Assembly: GCF_900089585.1 (NCBI RefSeq)
Contig: NZ_FLRH01000003.1
Span: 605,001-669,000 of the forward strand
Source: Micromonospora sediminicola
Lineage (GTDB): Bacteria; Actinomycetota; Actinomycetes; Mycobacteriales; Micromonosporaceae
Direction of reading: 5' to 3'
DNA length: 64,000 nt
This document shows, piece after piece, positions 26,330-35,239 of this stretch. The notes under the pieces are model-generated. The model was not told the DNA's origin and made no database searches. It saw only the letters and a program-made list of their open reading frames with translations. Each line of letters starts with the position of its first letter. The stretch's first letter is position 1. Position numbers and translations under genes: made by a program.

Positions 26330-27055
26330 GTGATCGAACTACGTGAGTTGACCAAGCGCTACGGGGGCCGGGTCGCCGTGGACGGGCTGACCGTCCAGGT
26401 TCGGCCGGGGGTCGTCACCGGCTTCCTCGGCCCGAACGGCTCCGGCAAGTCGACGACGATGCGCATGATCCTCGGCCTGGACGCCGCGGACCACGGCGAG
26501 GCGTTGATCGGCGGCGTCCGGTACCCGGACCTGACCTGGCCGCTGCGGACCGTCGGCGCGCTGCTCGACGCCGGGGCGTTCCACCCCGGCCGTAGCGGCC
26601 GGGCACACCTGGCCGCGCTGGCCGCGAGCAACGACATCCCCGGCTCCCGGGTCGAGCGGGTGCTCCGCACGGTCGGTCTGTCCGACGCGGCGGCGCGGCG
26701 CACCGGGACGTACTCGCTCGGTATGCGCCAGCGGCTGGGCGTGGCGGTGGCCCTGCTCGGCGACCCGGGTGTGCTGCTGCTCGACGAACCGGTCAACGGC
26801 CTGGACCCGGAGGGCATCCGGTGGATCCGGGACCTGCTGCGCGGGCTCGCCGCCGAGGGCCGGACGGTGTTCGTGTCCAGTCACCTGATCGCCGAGATGG
26901 CACTGACCGCGGACCGGTTGGTGGTCATCGGCCAGGGCCGGCTGCTGGCCGAGACCACCGTCGCCGCCCTCGAGGCCGGGCACGACAACCTGGAGGACGC
27001 GTTCCTCCGGCTCACCTCGCAGACCACCGACTACCGCGGAACGGAGGTGTCATGA
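26330..27055 (+). CDS. ABC transporter ATP-binding protein
   Basis: 241 residues. Walker A GPNGSGKST, Q-loop region, signature YSLGMRQRLG, Walker B VLLLDEPVNGLDPEG and the switch histidine in VSSHLIAEM are all present. It belongs to the class of single-domain ATPases (BcrA/NatA-like) that work with a separate permease. GTG 26330 (MIELRELTKRYGG) is the family start and lies 7 nt after a -10 hexamer, so the message is leaderless. The stop overlaps the permease start (ATGA). The downstream kinase and regulator genes suggest a self-regulated exporter induced by envelope stress or an antibiotic. Confidence 0.92.
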   Translation: MIELRELTKRYGGRVAVDGLTVQVRPGVVTGFLGPNGSGKSTTMRMILGLDAADHGEALIGGVRYPDLTWPLRTVGALLDAGAFHPGRSGRAHLAALAASNDIPGSRVERVLRTVGLSDAAARRTGTYSLGMRQRLGVAVALLGDPGVLLLDEPVNGLDPEGIRWIRDLLRGLAAEGRTVFVSSHLIAEMALTADRLVVIGQGRLLAETTVAALEAGHDNLEDAFLRLTSQTTDYRGTEVS

Positions 27056-27822
27056 CCGGCTACGGATTCCGGCACGTGGCCCGGATGGAATGGGTCAAGC
27101 TGCGCAGCGTCCGGTCCACGTGGTGGCTGGCGGCGGTGACCGTCGTGGCGATGGCCGCGACCGGGATCGGGGTGGGAGTCGGCTACCGGTCGCACACCCC
27201 GGTCGCCACCGCCGCCCAGATCCTGAACAACAGCCTGAGCGGGGCGATTCTCGCCCAACTCCTCCTCGGCGCGCTCGGCGTGCTGACGGTCACCGGTGAA
27301 TACGGCACCGGGCAGATCCGTTCGACGTTCGCCGCCGTACCCCGGCGTCGGACCGTGCTGGCCGCGAAGGCCGCGGTGTCCGGCGGCGCCGCTCTCGCCG
27401 TCGGCCTCACCGCCAGCTTCGCCGGCTATCTGGGCGGGCAACTCGCCATCCGCGGCACCGCCATCCCCGGCGCCCCGCTCAGCGACCCCGACATCCTGCG
27501 CGCGGTCGTGCTGACTGGCGGCTACTTGGCGGCCACCGCGCTGATCGGGGTCGGTGTCGGTGCGGTCGTCCGGCACTCCGGCGCGGCGATCGGCGTACTG
27601 TTCGGCCTGGTCTTCGTGCCGTCGTTCGCGGTCGGGCTGTTCGGCGAGAACGGCATAGCGGTCGGCAGGTTCGTGCCGCTGCTGATGCTGCTCAACTCGG
27701 TCGCGGTCACCTCGCCGACACCCGGACTGTTCGCGGGGTGGGTCAGTGTGCTGGTGATGGGTGGCTACGCGGCGGTGGCGATCCTCTGCGGCGGTGTTCT
27801 GCTCCGCCGGCGCGACTCGTGA
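27052..27822 (+). CDS. ABC-2-type transporter permease
   Basis: 256 residues with six membrane helices. The N-terminus (FRHVARMEWVKLRSVRSTWW) and TGEYGTGQIRSTFAAVPRRRTVLAAK are typical of ABC-2 permeases paired with BcrA-type ATPases in actinomycetes. ATG 27052 overlaps the ATPase stop. Substrate unknown; related systems export lantibiotics or other amphipathic compounds. Confidence 0.88.
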   Translation: MTGYGFRHVARMEWVKLRSVRSTWWLAAVTVVAMAATGIGVGVGYRSHTPVATAAQILNNSLSGAILAQLLLGALGVLTVTGEYGTGQIRSTFAAVPRRRTVLAAKAAVSGGAALAVGLTASFAGYLGGQLAIRGTAIPGAPLSDPDILRAVVLTGGYLAATALIGVGVGAVVRHSGAAIGVLFGLVFVPSFAVGLFGENGIAVGRFVPLLMLLNSVAVTSPTPGLFAGWVSVLVMGGYAAVAILCGGVLLRRRDS

Positions 27823-27839
27823 GAGGCGACAATGGGCCG

Positions 27840-29165
27840 ATGACCGCGCTGCGCGCCCCGTTCACCACGCTGGCGCTGCGCCACGCGGTGTTCTGCGTGA
27901 TCGGCGTGGTCAGCGCGGTCGCGATCCTGGCCGCGCCGGCGCTGGTGCCGGGCCTGGGCGCCCTCGTCCTCTGGGCGACCGGCGGCACGTCCCAGCAGCC
28001 CGCGCCCACGGTCGCGCCGCTGTTCCTGGTCCTGTTCCCGCTCACCGTCGCGCTCCTGGTCGTGCTGGCCGCCCCGATCGGGCGCGCGGTGGGAGGCATG
28101 CACCGACGGCTCGCGTACCGGCTGCTCGACGCGCGGGTGGACGCCCCACCGCCCCGCCCCTCGAACCGGATCGGCGCTCTGATCGCCGACGGGCCCGGCT
28201 GGCGCGCCGTCGGATACGGCCTGCTCAAGGTGCCCCTGGCCATCCCCCAGGGGTACGGGGCGTTCTGCTATCTGGTCGGCCCGGTCAACCTCAGCTACCC
28301 GCTGTGGTGGCCGCTGTTCCGCAACCACCCGCCCGGCACCCGGCTCGGGCCGGTGTGGGCGCTGACCCCGTTCGGTCCCCTGGGTGCGCGCACGTTCGCC
28401 GGCTCGTTCCTCATCGCCGCCGCAGGCCTCGCCATGCTGCTCGTCGCGCCCTGGCTGATGCGGGCCGGCACGGCGGTGGACGTGGCCGCGATGCGGTGGC
28501 TGCTCGGCCCGCGCCGGCTCGCCGAGCGGGTACGCGAACTCCAGGCCAGCCGGGCCCGCGCGATCGACGACGCGGCCACGATGATGCGCCGGCTGGAACG
28601 CGACCTGCACGACGGCGCGCAGGTCCGGCTGGCCACGCTGGCGATGAACCTCGGCATGGCGACCGAGAAGCTCGGCGCCGACGGCCCACCCCCCGACCTG
28701 GCGCAGGCCCGGGAGCTGGTCGCGCTGGCCCACCGCGGCGCGAAGGACGCGCTCACCGACCTGCGCGACCTGGTACGCGGGATCCACCCGCCGGTGCTCG
28801 ACAACGGTCTCGGCGACGCGCTGGCGACGCTCGCCACGGGCAGCGCCGTCCCGGTCGAGATGAGCGTCGACCTGCCCGAGCGCCCCGCGCCCGCGATCGA
28901 GACCATCGCCTACTTCTGTGCCGCCGAACTGCTCGCGAACGCGGCCAAGCACAGCCGGGCGGCCCGGGTCGGGCTCGCCGTCGCCGGCTCCGGCGAGCGC
29001 CTGAGCCTGACCGTGGTCGACGACGGCGTGGGCGGGGCGGACCCGGACGGCCCCGGCCTGACCGGCCTGACCCGTCGCATCGGGGTCGTGGACGGCCGGA
29101 TGCGCGTGCACAGCCCGGCCGGCGGACCCACCCGGGTCGAGATCGACCTGCCCACCCACGCGTGA
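27840..29165 (+). CDS. Sensor histidine kinase, HisKA_3 type
   Basis: 441 residues. Four to five N-terminal membrane helices (to about 225) include a DUF-like sensor segment (GYGAFCYLVGPVNLSYPLWW). The phosphoacceptor histidine is in RRLERDLHDGAQVRL at about 258, then an HATPase_c domain with ELLANAAKHSRA and VVDDGVGGADPDGPGLTGL. This is the NarL/DesK-type kinase class. ATG 27840 lies 17 nt after the permease stop; the weak GAGAGG upstream suggests coupling to the operon. It probably senses the substrate of, or damage relieved by, the neighbouring exporter. Confidence 0.9.
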   Translation: MTALRAPFTTLALRHAVFCVIGVVSAVAILAAPALVPGLGALVLWATGGTSQQPAPTVAPLFLVLFPLTVALLVVLAAPIGRAVGGMHRRLAYRLLDARVDAPPPRPSNRIGALIADGPGWRAVGYGLLKVPLAIPQGYGAFCYLVGPVNLSYPLWWPLFRNHPPGTRLGPVWALTPFGPLGARTFAGSFLIAAAGLAMLLVAPWLMRAGTAVDVAAMRWLLGPRRLAERVRELQASRARAIDDAATMMRRLERDLHDGAQVRLATLAMNLGMATEKLGADGPPPDLAQARELVALAHRGAKDALTDLRDLVRGIHPPVLDNGLGDALATLATGSAVPVEMSVDLPERPAPAIETIAYFCAAELLANAAKHSRAARVGLAVAGSGERLSLTVVDDGVGGADPDGPGLTGLTRRIGVVDGRMRVHSPAGGPTRVEIDLPTHA

Positions 29166-29179
29166 ACGGAGGCGACGGC

Positions 29180-29824
29180 ATGCGGGTGGTGATCGCGGAG
29201 GACGCCGCGATGATGCGCGAGGGACTGGTCCAGCTGCTCGCCGACCGCGGTTTCGAGGTGTGCGCGGCGGTGGCCGACGCGGACACGCTGCGGTCCGCGG
29301 TCGCCACCTTCGAACCGGACGTGGCGGTGGTCGACATCCGGATGCCGCCGACGCACACCGACGAGGGGCTGCGTGCCGCGATCGACGTGCGGCGCGACCA
29401 TCCCCGGGTCGGCGTGCTGGTGTTCTCGCAGTACGTGGAGACGCGCTATGCGACCCGCCTGCTCGCCGACCGGCCGACCGGCGTCGGATACCTGCTCAAG
29501 GACCGCGTCGCCGACGTCGCCGACTTCGTGGACGCGTTGACCCGGGTGGCGTCCGGCGGCACCGCGCTGGACCCGGAGGTGGTCGGCCACCTGATGCGGG
29601 CCGGGCGGGACACCGCCGGGCTGGCGTCGCTGACCCCGCGCGAACGGGAGGTGCTCTCGCTGATGGCCGAGGGGCGCTCCAACGCCGGGATCGCGGCGGC
29701 GCTCGTCATCACCCCCGGCGTGGTGGAGAAGCACGTGGCGAACATCTTCGCCAAGCTCGGGCTGCCGTCCTCGGAAGGCGACAACCGCCGGGTCCTGGCC
29801 GTCCTCCGCCACATCGGCGGCTGA
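29180..29824 (+). CDS. LuxR/NarL-family response regulator
   Basis: 214 residues. The receiver domain has the acidic pair EDAAMMREG, phosphorylated Asp in VAVVDIRMPP (about 54) and the conserved lysine in YLLKDRV. A LuxR helix-turn-helix follows at about 150-205 (LTPREREVLSLMAEGRSNAGIA, VEKHVANIFAKLGL). ATG 29180 has GGAGG 7 nt upstream. It is the output partner of the adjoining kinase and probably activates the leaderless exporter promoter at 26317. Confidence 0.92.
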   Translation: MRVVIAEDAAMMREGLVQLLADRGFEVCAAVADADTLRSAVATFEPDVAVVDIRMPPTHTDEGLRAAIDVRRDHPRVGVLVFSQYVETRYATRLLADRPTGVGYLLKDRVADVADFVDALTRVASGGTALDPEVVGHLMRAGRDTAGLASLTPREREVLSLMAEGRSNAGIAAALVITPGVVEKHVANIFAKLGLPSSEGDNRRVLAVLRHIGG

Positions 29825-29844
29825 CGTCACGCCACGTACCCGAG

Positions 29845-29878
29845 CAGGGGGCCGGACCCTCGACGGGCCGGCCCCCTG
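29845..29878. terminator. Bidirectional terminator
   Basis: An 11-bp stem CAGGGGGCCGG / CCGGCCCCCTG with a 12-nt loop sits between the response-regulator stop and the convergent mannanase stop at 29891. Confidence 0.85.
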
Positions 29879-29890
29879 ACGATCAGGTCG

Positions 29891-31651
29891 TCACCACGCG
29901 GACATGTCGGGGAGCTGGTCGATGGAGATGGTCCTCGGGTTGGCCATCGCCGTGCGCCACAGCCCGGCCACGTCCTTGCCGCTGCCGTTCCAGTCACGCG
30001 AGGCCCAGACCACGAAGTACGGCCACGCCGGGTCGGAGTTCGGGTTGAGCGGGCTGAACGTCTCCGCCACACCGGTGGTCTTGGCGCCGCTGACCGCCTT
30101 GGTGGTGGCGAAGTCGGAGGCGCTCTGGAAGTAGTCGGAGGTGACCAGGTCGGCGTAGCCGTCGCCCGGGTACCAGGACGCCAGCGAGGTGCCCTGGCCG
30201 CTGGCCATGCCGTTGAACACCCAGACGATGTTGTGCGCGCCGGCGAGCTGGGCCCGCTGGTAGATCAGCCGCCAGAGCTGCTTGTAGGCGTCCTGACCCT
30301 TCTTCGCCCACCACATGTAGTTGTTGTTCGCCTCGTGCAGTGGGCGGAACAGCACCGGCACCCCGGCGTCACCCATCTTCTTCAGCTCGCGGACCACCAG
30401 GTCGATGTCCTGGTAGAGCTTGGACGACGGGTTGTTCAGGTCGGGCTGGAAGTCGCAGGGCGCGGAGTAGTTGCCGCCGCGCGGGCAGTACCAGTGCCAC
30501 TGGAACGCGACGATGCCGTTGCGCGCCTTCGCCCAGTCGATGACCTGCTGGGTCTGGATGCTGCCTCGGGTGTACTCCATGAAGTCGAACGCCACCATCG
30601 CCGGGTAGCGGCCGGTCAGCTGCTGCACCCGGTCCGCGTCCGGCAGGTCGGTCTGGCCGCTGACGTAGGTGTGCGTCCGCAGGTAGCAGATCAGGTTGCG
30701 GGCCTTGGAGTTCGCCTGCGGGTCGGCGGGCGCCTGGCCGCAGTCCGGGCCGGGCGGGGCGGGCGGCTTCACCGCGTAGACCTCGAACTCGTAGAGCGAG
30801 TAGCCCCAGGCGGTGCCGCGTGCGGTGCCGGCCATCCGGACGTACCGGCCGCTGGCCCCGGCGGGCGTGACGTCGTCGGTGCCGCCGTCGCCCGTCGTGG
30901 TGCTGAACACCGGGGTCCAGGTGGCGCCGTCCGTCGAGGTCTGGATCTGGTACGCCCTGCCGTACGCCGCCTCCCAGCGCAGCCGCACCGTGGTGATCGG
31001 GTACGTGGCGCCCAGGTCGACCTGGATCCACTGCGGGTCGGCGTAGAGGCTGGACCAGCGGGTGCCGCCGTTGCCGTCGACCGCCTGCCCGGCGGCGTTC
31101 GGGCTCTCCGTCGACGAGGCGGTGACCGGCCGGTTCAGGGCGAGGTTGCCGGTGGGGACGGTGGTCGGGTCCGGTCCCGGGGTGTCGGTGGGGCTCGGGC
31201 TTCCCGTCGGGCTCGGGCTCGGCGGCGCGGTGTCGCCGCAGGCCGCGCCGTTGAGCGTGAACGCGGTCGGGGCCGGGTTCGCGCCGGTGTAGGTGACGTT
31301 GAAGCCGAAGCTGACCGTGCCGCCGGCCGGGACGCTCGCGTTGTAGGAGACATTCGTGGCGGTGGCGTTCGCGCCGGACTGCGTCTTGGTCGCGTTCCAC
31401 ATGTCGCCGATCACCTGGTTGCCGGGGAACGCCCAGCCCAGCGTCCAGCCGTTGACGGCGGCGCCGCTGGTGTTGGTGATCGAGACGTTCGTGGTCGCGC
31501 CGCCGCCCCAGACGTTGGTGACCTGCCAGGTCACCGAGCAGGCCCCGGCGGCGGCCCGGGCGGGTGGCGTGGTGACGAGGGCGGTGGCCAGCGCGGTGAC
31601 GGCTGCCGCCGCCCCGGCCAGGCACGCCCGCGTGCGGGTGCGCTGGATCAT
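29891..31651 (-). CDS. Secreted multidomain beta-mannanase (CBM2, F5/8C-type module, GH26)
   Basis: 586 residues. A signal peptide ends near ARAAAGA. A CBM2 cellulose/chitin-binding module (about 36-137) begins CSVTWQVTNVWGGGATTNV and has the conserved terminal cysteines and NGWTLGW. A Pro/Ser/Thr linker leads to a discoidin (F5/8 type C, CBM32-like) module at about 168-300 (ASSTESPNAAGQAVDGN, RWSSLYADPQWIQVDLG). The C-terminal GH26 domain (about 310-586) has the acid/base glutamate in VLFRPLHEANNNYMWW (about 440) and the probable nucleophile in TGVAETFSP (about 530). It would hydrolyse beta-1,4-mannans outside the cell, as an isolated gene behind its own operator. Confidence 0.9.
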   Translation of the reverse strand: MIQRTRTRACLAGAAAAVTALATALVTTPPARAAAGACSVTWQVTNVWGGGATTNVSITNTSGAAVNGWTLGWAFPGNQVIGDMWNATKTQSGANATATNVSYNASVPAGGTVSFGFNVTYTGANPAPTAFTLNGAACGDTAPPSPSPTGSPSPTDTPGPDPTTVPTGNLALNRPVTASSTESPNAAGQAVDGNGGTRWSSLYADPQWIQVDLGATYPITTVRLRWEAAYGRAYQIQTSTDGATWTPVFSTTTGDGGTDDVTPAGASGRYVRMAGTARGTAWGYSLYEFEVYAVKPPAPPGPDCGQAPADPQANSKARNLICYLRTHTYVSGQTDLPDADRVQQLTGRYPAMVAFDFMEYTRGSIQTQQVIDWAKARNGIVAFQWHWYCPRGGNYSAPCDFQPDLNNPSSKLYQDIDLVVRELKKMGDAGVPVLFRPLHEANNNYMWWAKKGQDAYKQLWRLIYQRAQLAGAHNIVWVFNGMASGQGTSLASWYPGDGYADLVTSDYFQSASDFATTKAVSGAKTTGVAETFSPLNPNSDPAWPYFVVWASRDWNGSGKDVAGLWRTAMANPRTISIDQLPDMSAW

Positions 31652-31755
31652 GAGGAACTCCCGTACGGGTGGTGGGTGCGGGGAGTCCTCGCCGCCCGGA
31701 CGGGCCGGACCGTCGGTTGCCCTTCCGGCGGTCGACCCGGCGAAGATATCAACGA

Positions 31756-31784
31756 TGGTCTTCTTAACCGGTTAACTTTGTCAA
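31756..31784 (-). promoter_or_regulatory. Mannanase promoter with palindromic operator in the spacer
   Basis: On the minus strand, TTGACA (31784-31779) is a consensus -35. The perfect 12-bp palindrome TTAACCGGTTAA (31764-31775) lies in the spacer between it and a weak -10 (GACCAT, spacing 18). A LacI- or similar sugar-responsive repressor bound there would block RNA polymerase. The ATG is about 105 bp downstream. Confidence 0.6.
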
Positions 31785-31874
31785 TGCCCAGTCGAACACT
31801 TGTCGAACGGGAAGCCTTGTGAACCGGTCAAGGGTCGCTGGTCGGCGGGCCGGGCGGCATCATGGCGGCGGGAA

Positions 31875-31913
31875 CGACGAAGGGCCGGCACCCGAGGTGC
31901 CGGCCCTTCGTCG
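31875..31913 (-). terminator. Terminator of tRNA-Ser(GGA)
   Basis: A perfect 17-bp stem (CGACGAAGGGCCGGCAC and its complement) with a 5-nt loop starts 5 bp past the 3' end of the tRNA. Confidence 0.88.
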
Positions 31914-31917
31914 ACGG

Positions 31918-32002
31918 CGGAGGATACGAGATTCGAACTCGTGAGGGTGTGAACCCAACACGCTTTCCAAGCGTGCGCCCTAGGCCTCTAGGCGAATCCT
32001 CC
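31918..32002 (-). tRNA. tRNA-Ser (anticodon GGA)
   Basis: An 85-nt class II tRNA on the minus strand: acceptor GGAGGAT/ATCCTCC, anticodon stem CACGC/GCGTG around TTGGAAA, a long variable arm and the T-loop GTTCGAATC. No encoded CCA. Unlike tRNA-Ser(CGA) it shows no duplicated 3' end nearby. Confidence 0.95.
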
Positions 32003-32079
32003 GCGAGCCAGGATACAGGTCCCCCGACGGCGGGCCACCCCACCCTCCCGGAAGATCCACACGGCGTCGGGTAGGCTGG

Positions 32080-32171
32080 TCCCACCTCCCGTGCGGCGGT
32101 ATCTCGTGAACCTCCCCAGGGCCGGAAGGCAGCAAGGATAAGCGAGCTCTGCCGGGTGCACGGGAGGCCTT
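32080..32171 (+). ncRNA. ffs: Signal recognition particle RNA (4.5S-type)
   Basis: The ends CCTCCCGTGC and GCACGGGAGG pair, and between them is the conserved domain IV hairpin: GAACCTCCCCAGGGCCGG, the GGAAGGCAGCAAGG tetraloop/symmetric-loop region, and AGCGAGCTCTGCCGGG. This is the short bacterial SRP RNA that binds Ffh and directs membrane proteins to the translocon. A -10-like TAGGCT lies at 32072-32077. SRP RNA beside dnaX is a common actinobacterial arrangement. Ends are approximate. Confidence 0.93.
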
Positions 32172-32279
32172 TCTGTCTCCGGGTCCCGGTAACGTCGCCT
32201 CGGGTCGAGTCACGGGGTGGTGGGTGGTCACCCGGGGCCGACCGGCGCAGAATGGCTCGGTCGAGAGGAGGCGGGACGG

Positions 32280-35156
32280 GTGGCACTGGCCCTTTACCGC
32301 AAGTACCGGCCGCGCACCTTCGCCGAGATGATCGGCCAGGAGCAGGTCACCGAGCCGCTGTCCCAGGCGTTGCGCAGCGGCCGGCTCAACCACGCGTATC
32401 TCTTCTCCGGCCCCCGCGGCTGCGGCAAGACCTCCAGCGCCCGGATCCTGGCCCGCTCGCTCAACTGTGAGCAGGGCCCCACCCCCGAGCCGTGCGGGCA
32501 GTGCGACTCGTGCCGCGGGCTGGCCCCCGACGGCGGCGGGTCGATCGACGTCATCGAGATCGACGCGGCCAGCCACGGCGGTGTCGACGACGCCCGCGAG
32601 CTGCGCGAGAAGGCGTTCTTCGCGCCGGCCCGCAGCCGCTTCAAGATCTACATCATCGACGAGGCGCACATGGTCTCGTCGGCCGGCTTCAACGCCCTGC
32701 TCAAGCTGGTCGAGGAGCCGCCGGAATACGTCAAGTTCATCTTCGCCACCACCGAGCCGGAGAAGGTCCTCGGCACGATCAGGTCGCGGACGCACCACTA
32801 CCCGTTCCGGCTCTACCCGCCGAAGGTGGTCCGGCCCTACCTGGAGCAGCTCTGCGAGGCGGAGGGGGTGACCGTCGAGCCGGCGGTCTTCCCCCTGGTG
32901 GTGCGCGCCGGTGGCGGCAGCATGCGGGACAGCCTCTCCGTGCTCGACCAGCTCATCGCCGGTGCCGGTCCGGAGGGGGTCGGCTACGCCCGGGCCGCCG
33001 CCCTGCTCGGCGTCACCGACTCCGCGCTGATCGACGAGATGTGCGACGCGCTCGCCGCCGGGGACGGCGCGGCCGCGTACGCCACCGTCGACCGGGTCGC
33101 CGAGGCCGGCCACGACTCGCGCCGGTTCGCCACCGACCTGCTGGAGCGGCTGCGCGACCTGATCGTGCTCCAGCAGGTGCCGGACGCCGCCGCCAAGGGC
33201 CTCATCGACGGCCCGGCCGACCAGATCGAGCGGATGGCCGCGCAGGCCCAACGGCTCGGTCCGGCCACGCTGTCCCGCTGCGCCGACATCGTGCACAACG
33301 GTCTGGTCGAGATGCGCGGCACCACCGCGCCCCGGCTGCTGCTGGAGCTGATCTGCGCCCGGATGCTCCTGCCCGGCGTCGACGACTCGTCCGGCGGCCT
33401 GCTCCAGCGCCTGGAGCGGATGGAGCGCCGGCTCACCCTGGGCGGCGCCGAGCCGGCCGCCGCGCACGCCACCGGAACCCCTGAGGTACGCCCGGCGACG
33501 CCCGCCCCGGGCGCGGCTGCCGCCGCGGTCCACCCGGAGACCGCCGGCACGCCGGCGGCTGCCGACGCCCCGACCGGCGCGGCCGCCGCCCGCGCTGCCG
33601 CCCTGGCCGCCGGCTCCACCCGTGGTGCCGCCGCGGGCGATGGCCTCCCCGGCGCCTCCGGTGCCGCGCCCGGCGACTCCAGTGCCGCAGCGGGTGCCCC
33701 GGCTGCCGATGCCGCATCCGGTGGCCCGACGGCCGGTGCCCCGGCCGCCCCGGCCCGCCGCCCCGTGCCGCCCTCGGCGGTGATGCCCGACCCGGCCACC
33801 CCCGAGCCGCCCCGCCCGGGCGCGGCGAACCCCGGCGCGCTGGACGCGGTCGCGGTGCGCCGGGTCTGGCCGGAGGTGGTCGGCAAGGTCAACCGGAGCA
33901 ACAAGCGGATCGCCGCGCTGATGCGTGACGCGGTGGTGCGTGACCTGGACGGCGACACGCTGGTGCTGACCGTGAAGTCGACGGTGCTGGCGAAGATGAT
34001 GGCCGACCACGCCGCCGTGCTCACCGACGCGCTCTACGAGGAGTTGGGCGGTCGCTGGCAGATCCGGTGCGAGGTGGCCGGCGAGCGGGGCGCGTCCTCG
34101 CTGGGCGGCCCGTCCCGCCCGTCCGGCGCGAGCCGCAACCCCGCCGAGGCCGTCCCGGCCCCCGCCACCTCCGGTCCGGATGACGCCGCCCGCCGGCGCC
34201 CCGACTCCGGGACGCCGGATGCCGCCGACGGGCGTCCGGGCTCCGGTGGCCCGCACGGTGCCGGTGGACGTCCCGAATCCGATGGACCGCACGGTGCCGG
34301 TGGGCGCCCCGAATCCGATGGACCGCACGGTGCCGGTGGGCGCCCCGACTCCGGTGGGCCCGACGGTGCCGGCGGCCGTCCGGACTCCGGAAACGGCGGG
34401 GCCGCGCGTTCGGCGTCCGGGCCGGGCGGGGCCGCACCGGCCGGCTCGACCGGTGACTCGGGCACCCGGTCCGCGCACGGCAACCGCGCCGACGACCACG
34501 GCAACCGCCCCGGTGGACCGGCGGGTCCGGGCGGCGGCCGCGCCGGCGCCGGCGCCGCGCCGGCCGGCGGGTCGACCCGGGCGTCGGCGGGTGCGCCGGC
34601 CGCTGGGAAACAGGACGACGAGGAGGACTGGCCGGAGCCGGTGCGCCCCGGTGGCGCCACCGGTCCGGTGCGTACCCCCGCCGCGACGCCCGCCGCCGAC
34701 GGGGAGGACTGGCCGGCGGCGGCCCGTCCGGGCGGGGTGACGGCGACCGCGACCGCCGCTCCGGCCGTACCGAAGCCGGCCGCGCCCCCGGCGGCGCCGG
34801 CGGGCGGCGGTGGGCCGAAGAACAGCGCCATCGCGGCGGCCCGCGCGGCCGCGGCGGCCGCGGCGGCCGGCGGTGGGCCCGGCAAGGGGACGCGGGCCGC
34901 GCAGCCGGCGCGGAAGACCGCGGACGCGGAGTGGGCCGGTGAGCCGCCCTACGACCCGGACTTCGACGGGCCGGTCCGGGGTGGTCGGGCGCCGGCGGCC
35001 GCGGCACCGGCGTACGAGGGCTTCGACCCGGGCGACGAGCCGCTGGACGAGGTGATCGACGAGCGGACCGCCCGGCAGTCCAGCGAGGAGCAGGCGGTGC
35101 AGCTGCTGCGCGAGACGTTCGGGGCCGAGAAGATCAACGAGGTGGACGCGCGCTGA
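32280..35156 (+). CDS. dnaX: DNA polymerase III subunit gamma/tau
   Basis: 958 residues, much longer than the usual 600-750. Residues 1-370 are the AAA+ clamp-loader module: YRKYRPRTFAEMIGQE, Walker A GPRGCGKT at 44-51, a zinc site with Cys 63, 72, 75 and 78, IIDEAHM (Walker B/DEAH) and the SRTHHYPFRL sensor region. A low-complexity Ala/Pro/Gly region follows, then a conserved tau-like block (RRVWPEVVGKVNRSNKRIAA, about 545-640), another about 240 residues of Gly/Pro/Asp-rich linker with tandem repeats, and a conserved C-terminus ending AVQLLRETFGAEKINEV. It loads the sliding clamp and couples the replisome. GTG 32280 has AGGAGG 8 nt upstream. No frameshift site for a separate gamma form is evident. 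Confidence 0.94.
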   Translation: MALALYRKYRPRTFAEMIGQEQVTEPLSQALRSGRLNHAYLFSGPRGCGKTSSARILARSLNCEQGPTPEPCGQCDSCRGLAPDGGGSIDVIEIDAASHGGVDDARELREKAFFAPARSRFKIYIIDEAHMVSSAGFNALLKLVEEPPEYVKFIFATTEPEKVLGTIRSRTHHYPFRLYPPKVVRPYLEQLCEAEGVTVEPAVFPLVVRAGGGSMRDSLSVLDQLIAGAGPEGVGYARAAALLGVTDSALIDEMCDALAAGDGAAAYATVDRVAEAGHDSRRFATDLLERLRDLIVLQQVPDAAAKGLIDGPADQIERMAAQAQRLGPATLSRCADIVHNGLVEMRGTTAPRLLLELICARMLLPGVDDSSGGLLQRLERMERRLTLGGAEPAAAHATGTPEVRPATPAPGAAAAAVHPETAGTPAAADAPTGAAAARAAALAAGSTRGAAAGDGLPGASGAAPGDSSAAAGAPAADAASGGPTAGAPAAPARRPVPPSAVMPDPATPEPPRPGAANPGALDAVAVRRVWPEVVGKVNRSNKRIAALMRDAVVRDLDGDTLVLTVKSTVLAKMMADHAAVLTDALYEELGGRWQIRCEVAGERGASSLGGPSRPSGASRNPAEAVPAPATSGPDDAARRRPDSGTPDAADGRPGSGGPHGAGGRPESDGPHGAGGRPESDGPHGAGGRPDSGGPDGAGGRPDSGNGGAARSASGPGGAAPAGSTGDSGTRSAHGNRADDHGNRPGGPAGPGGGRAGAGAAPAGGSTRASAGAPAAGKQDDEEDWPEPVRPGGATGPVRTPAATPAADGEDWPAAARPGGVTATATAAPAVPKPAAPPAAPAGGGGPKNSAIAAARAAAAAAAAGGGPGKGTRAAQPARKTADAEWAGEPPYDPDFDGPVRGGRAPAAAAPAYEGFDPGDEPLDEVIDERTARQSSEEQAVQLLRETFGAEKINEVDAR
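34230..34391 (+). repeat. 36-bp tandem repeat inside dnaX
   Basis: Four and a half copies of a 36-bp unit (34230, 34266, 34302, 34338, 34374) encode GRP(E/D/G)S(D/G)GP(H/D)GAG. Copies two and three are almost identical at DNA level, a sign of recent unit duplication in the flexible tau linker. Confidence 0.88.
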
Positions 35157-35239
35157 GCGCGGGTCGACCCGGAGGAGCGGTGCCGTAGCCCGACTAGGCT
35201 GGGCGCGGCCGAGCAGACGAGTGCGAGAAGGAGCGGTCC

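Noticed and set aside
34230..34391. CRISPR array
   Set aside because: The 36-bp units are contiguous without spacers, stay in one reading frame and encode the DnaX linker.
31980..34499. 839-residue minus-strand open frame opposite dnaX
   Set aside because: It runs across the tRNA, SRP RNA and dnaX on the other strand and consists of Gly/Arg repeats mirrored from the dnaX linker.
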